A stretch of DNA of 43,422 nt from Streptomyces silvae (GTDB lineage Bacteria > Actinomycetota > Actinomycetes > Streptomycetales > Streptomycetaceae), in assembly GCF_016745505.1 (NCBI RefSeq), contig NZ_JAERUC010000146.1, positions 1-43,422 on the forward strand, in the 5' to 3' direction. The notes under the pieces are model-generated. The model was not told where the DNA came from. It made no database searches and worked only from the letters and a program-made list of their open reading frames with translations. The first letter of the stretch is position 1; every line of letters starts with the position of its first letter. Below, piece after piece: positions 41,367 through 43,422 of this stretch. Both the position numbers and the translations under genes were made by a program.

Positions 41367-43289
41367 TCACGGCTTGCGGTAGAGCTCCTCGATCTCCGCG
41401 TCGAAGTCCCGTGTGATCGCGTCCCGCTTGAGCTTCAGCGACGGGGTGAGGTGACCGCTCTCCTCGGTGAAGTCCTTGGGCAGGACGGTGAACTTCCGGA
41501 TCGACTCGGCGCGCGAGACCAGCCGGTTGGCCTCGTCGACCGCGCGCTGGAGAGCGGTGCGCAGCTCCTCGTCGTGGACGAGGTCGCGCAGGGGGACGTC
41601 CTCCTTCTTCCGCATCCGGCGCCAGTGCGCGAGGCCGTCCGGCTCCAGGGTGATCAGGGCGCTGATGAACGACCGGTTGTCCCCCACGACCATGCACTGG
41701 CTGACCAGCGGGTGGGCGCGCAGCCAGTCCTCCAGCGGGGCCGGGGTGACGTTCTTGCCGCCGGACGTGATGATGATGTCCTTCTTGCGGCCGGTGATCG
41801 TGAGGTAGCCGTCCTCGTCCAGGGCGCCCAGGTCACCCGTCGGGAACCAGCCGTCCTCCAGATACGGGACGGCGGCGCCGCGCTCGGTGTCCCAGTAGCC
41901 CCCGAAGACCTGGCCCCCGCCGAGCAGCACCTCGCCGTCGTCCGCGATCCGCACGGCGGTGCCCGGCAGCGGCCAGCCCACCGTGCCGAGGCGGGGCTTG
42001 AGGGGCGGGGTGACCGTGGCGGCGGCCGTGGTCTCGGTCAGGCCGTAGCCCTCGAAGATCTGGATGCCGGCCCCCGCGTAGAAGGCCGCGAGCCTGCGCC
42101 CGAGCGGGGAGCCGCCGCAGATCGCGTACCGGACGCGGCCGCCCAGGGCCGCCCGGATGCGGCGGTAGACCAGCGGGTCGTAGAGGGCACGGGCGGCGCG
42201 GAGTCCCAGGCCGGGGCCGGGGCCCGTGCCGTGCTCGGAGGCCTCGACGGCCTCGCCGTAACGCCGAGCGATACGGGCGGCGCGGTCGAAGGAGGAGGCG
42301 CGGCCCATCTTCTCGGCGGTGGCCCGGCCGGTGTTGAAGACCTTCTCCAGGACGTACGGGATGGCCAGCAGGAACGTCGGCCTGAAGCCCGCCAGGTCCG
42401 CGAGCAGGTCCTCGGTCCGGATGGACGGCGCGTGTCCCAGCCGCACCCGGGCGCGCATGCAGCCGATGGCCACCATCCGGCCGAAGACATGGGAGAGCGG
42501 GAGGAAGAGGAGCGTGGAGGCGGGGTCCTTCGAGACCGACTTGAAGACCGGGTGGAGCAGCTCGATGGCGTTGTCGACCTCGGCGAAGAAGTTCCCGTGG
42601 GTCAGGACGCAGCCCTTGGGGCGGCCCGTGGTGCCGGAGGTGTAGATGAGGGTGGCGGGGCTGTCGGGTTCCAGGGCGCCGCGCCGCTCGGCGACCGCCG
42701 CGTCGGGTATGTCCTTGCCGGCCGCCTTCAGCCGGCCTATCGCCCCGGTGTCGAACTGCCACAGATGCGTGAGATCCCCGAGCTGCTGCCGCTCCTGGCT
42801 GACCAGCCGGCCCTGCTCCTTGGTCTCGACCGCGCAGGCGGCGGCTCCGGAGTCCTGGAGGATCCAGCGCGTCTGGAACGCCGACGAGGTGGGGTAGACG
42901 GGCACGGTGACCAGCCCGGCCGCCCAGGACGCGAAGTCGAGGAGCGTCCACTCGTAGGTCGTACGGGCCATGATCGCGATCCGGTCACCGGCCCGGAGGC
43001 CCTCCGCGATCAGCCCCTTCGCGACGGCCTGGACCTCGGCGGCGAACGCTGAGGCGGCCACGTCCTGCCAGCTGCCGTCGTCCTGCTTACGGCTGAGGAC
43101 CGGCTCGGACGGGGCTTCCCGGGCGTTGTCGAAGGGGATCTCGGCGAGCGAGCCCCGCCGGACGGCCGGGGCGAACGGCGGCACGGAGACCTCCCGTACG
43201 GAACCGTCGGCCGCCCTGACCTTGGTCGGCTCGACCAGGACGGGAACGGTGGGCGCGGCGGATGCGGCGGCGGTGGCGGGCGTGGTCAC
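41367..43289 (-). CDS. Long-chain fatty acid-CoA ligase (FadD15 type)
   Basis: A 640-residue AMP-forming ligase. The ANL motifs are intact: YTSGTTGRPKG (about residue 217), YGLTETTAAATVTPP, TGDLGALDEDGYLTITGRK split at the hinge, and DIIITSGGKNVTPAPLE. It activates long-chain fatty acids to acyl-CoA through an acyl-adenylate. The GTG at 43289 is chosen because GAGGAG lies 6 bases upstream. A tRNA-like or NRPS carrier domain is absent, so it is a free-standing ligase for lipid metabolism. Ended by an intrinsic terminator. Confidence 0.92.
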   Translation of the reverse strand: MTTPATAAASAAPTVPVLVEPTKVRAADGSVREVSVPPFAPAVRRGSLAEIPFDNAREAPSEPVLSRKQDDGSWQDVAASAFAAEVQAVAKGLIAEGLRAGDRIAIMARTTYEWTLLDFASWAAGLVTVPVYPTSSAFQTRWILQDSGAAACAVETKEQGRLVSQERQQLGDLTHLWQFDTGAIGRLKAAGKDIPDAAVAERRGALEPDSPATLIYTSGTTGRPKGCVLTHGNFFAEVDNAIELLHPVFKSVSKDPASTLLFLPLSHVFGRMVAIGCMRARVRLGHAPSIRTEDLLADLAGFRPTFLLAIPYVLEKVFNTGRATAEKMGRASSFDRAARIARRYGEAVEASEHGTGPGPGLGLRAARALYDPLVYRRIRAALGGRVRYAICGGSPLGRRLAAFYAGAGIQIFEGYGLTETTAAATVTPPLKPRLGTVGWPLPGTAVRIADDGEVLLGGGQVFGGYWDTERGAAVPYLEDGWFPTGDLGALDEDGYLTITGRKKDIIITSGGKNVTPAPLEDWLRAHPLVSQCMVVGDNRSFISALITLEPDGLAHWRRMRKKEDVPLRDLVHDEELRTALQRAVDEANRLVSRAESIRKFTVLPKDFTEESGHLTPSLKLKRDAITRDFDAEIEELYRKP

Positions 43290-43364
43290 GAGCGGCTCCT
43301 CGACATGGGGTCCGGCGCCGGGCCCCGTCCCTGGGGCTCCGGCGCCGAGGCGGCTGCTGGGTGC

Positions 43365-43400
43365 GCGGGTCGTTCACGTACTGCGGGTCGTTCACGTACA
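43365..43400. repeat. Tandem 18-bp repeat upstream of the acyl-CoA ligase
   Basis: Two contiguous near-identical units (43365-43382 and 43383-43400), and the first 8 bases of a further copy at the window edge (43415-43422). On the minus strand the units could encode YVNDP(Q/R). This may be the tail of an upstream gene or a non-coding repeat; the 133-bp end region holds nothing else recognisable. Confidence 0.75.
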
Positions 43401-43422
43401 GCGGTGCGGCGGGCGCGGGTCG

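Noticed and set aside
43087..43395. Minus-strand frame MNDPQYVNDPRTQQPP... overlapping the ligase start
   Set aside because: After the repeat the frame turns Arg-rich and overlaps the well-supported FadD N-terminus; only the repeat itself is reported.

Overview
The window reads as chromosomal DNA of a Streptomyces or a close relative. GC content is very high, codons end almost always in G or C, GTG starts are frequent, and family content is typical of the genus: XRE/DUF5753 regulators paired with DUF397 proteins, F420 chemistry, a GPP34-domain protein, a DmdR-type iron box and many one-component regulators. No tRNA, rRNA, CRISPR array, prophage or intact insertion sequence was seen.

Layout. 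1-0.9 kb: tail of an arsenic island (C-terminus of an ArsO-like flavoprotein, then the ArsI C-As lyase). 0.9-5.5 kb: an APH-type kinase divergent from an R2K-type ATP-grasp protein, a zinc-ribbon membrane-anchored protein and a large polytopic membrane protein. 5.6-10.9 kb: a D-Ala-D-Ala carboxypeptidase with a very long disordered cytoplasmic N-terminus, a GPP34 protein and an Scr1/Scr2-like XRE-DUF397 pair. 11.4-15.4 kb: a sodium:solute symporter, an ADP-ribosylglycohydrolase homologue that has lost its metal-binding motifs, an AhpD-like protein and a small unknown. 15.5-19.2 kb: a second XRE-DUF397 pair, an ene-reductase divergent from a MerR regulator across a perfect palindrome, and an SDR. 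19.2-23.4 kb: a truncated gene remnant, fbiC (FO synthase for coenzyme F420) and a HAD hydrolase.

23.5-30.6 kb is the most distinctive part. A FadR-type GntR regulator is divergent from six tightly coupled genes: an ACS-type MFS transporter, a DhaKL kinase (L-erythrulose kinase type), an RpiB-like and a TIM-like isomerase (DerI and LerI types), an AP-endonuclease-fold decarboxylase (OiaC type) and an ApnO-type oxidoisomerase. Read as a pathway, this takes D-apionate to 3-oxo-isoapionate, L-erythrulose, L-erythrulose 1-phosphate, D-erythrulose 4-phosphate and D-erythrose 4-phosphate. The whole route from D-apionate to central metabolism sits under one regulator with a perfect 19-bp operator candidate, but apiose dehydrogenase and apionolactonase are absent.

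30.6-43.4 kb is a run of small modules: a TetR regulator with an FAD monooxygenase, a serine hydrolase divergent from a second TetR, an unknown 8-TM protein, a class B penicillin-binding protein, a putative F420-dependent LLM oxidoreductase, an iron-box-preceded siderophore-interacting reductase, an APC permease and a FadD15-type acyl-CoA ligase. Many genes are convergent with gaps of a few bases, and several junctions carry strong GC-rich hairpins. Functional calls rest on motifs and family recall read by eye; no database search was run.
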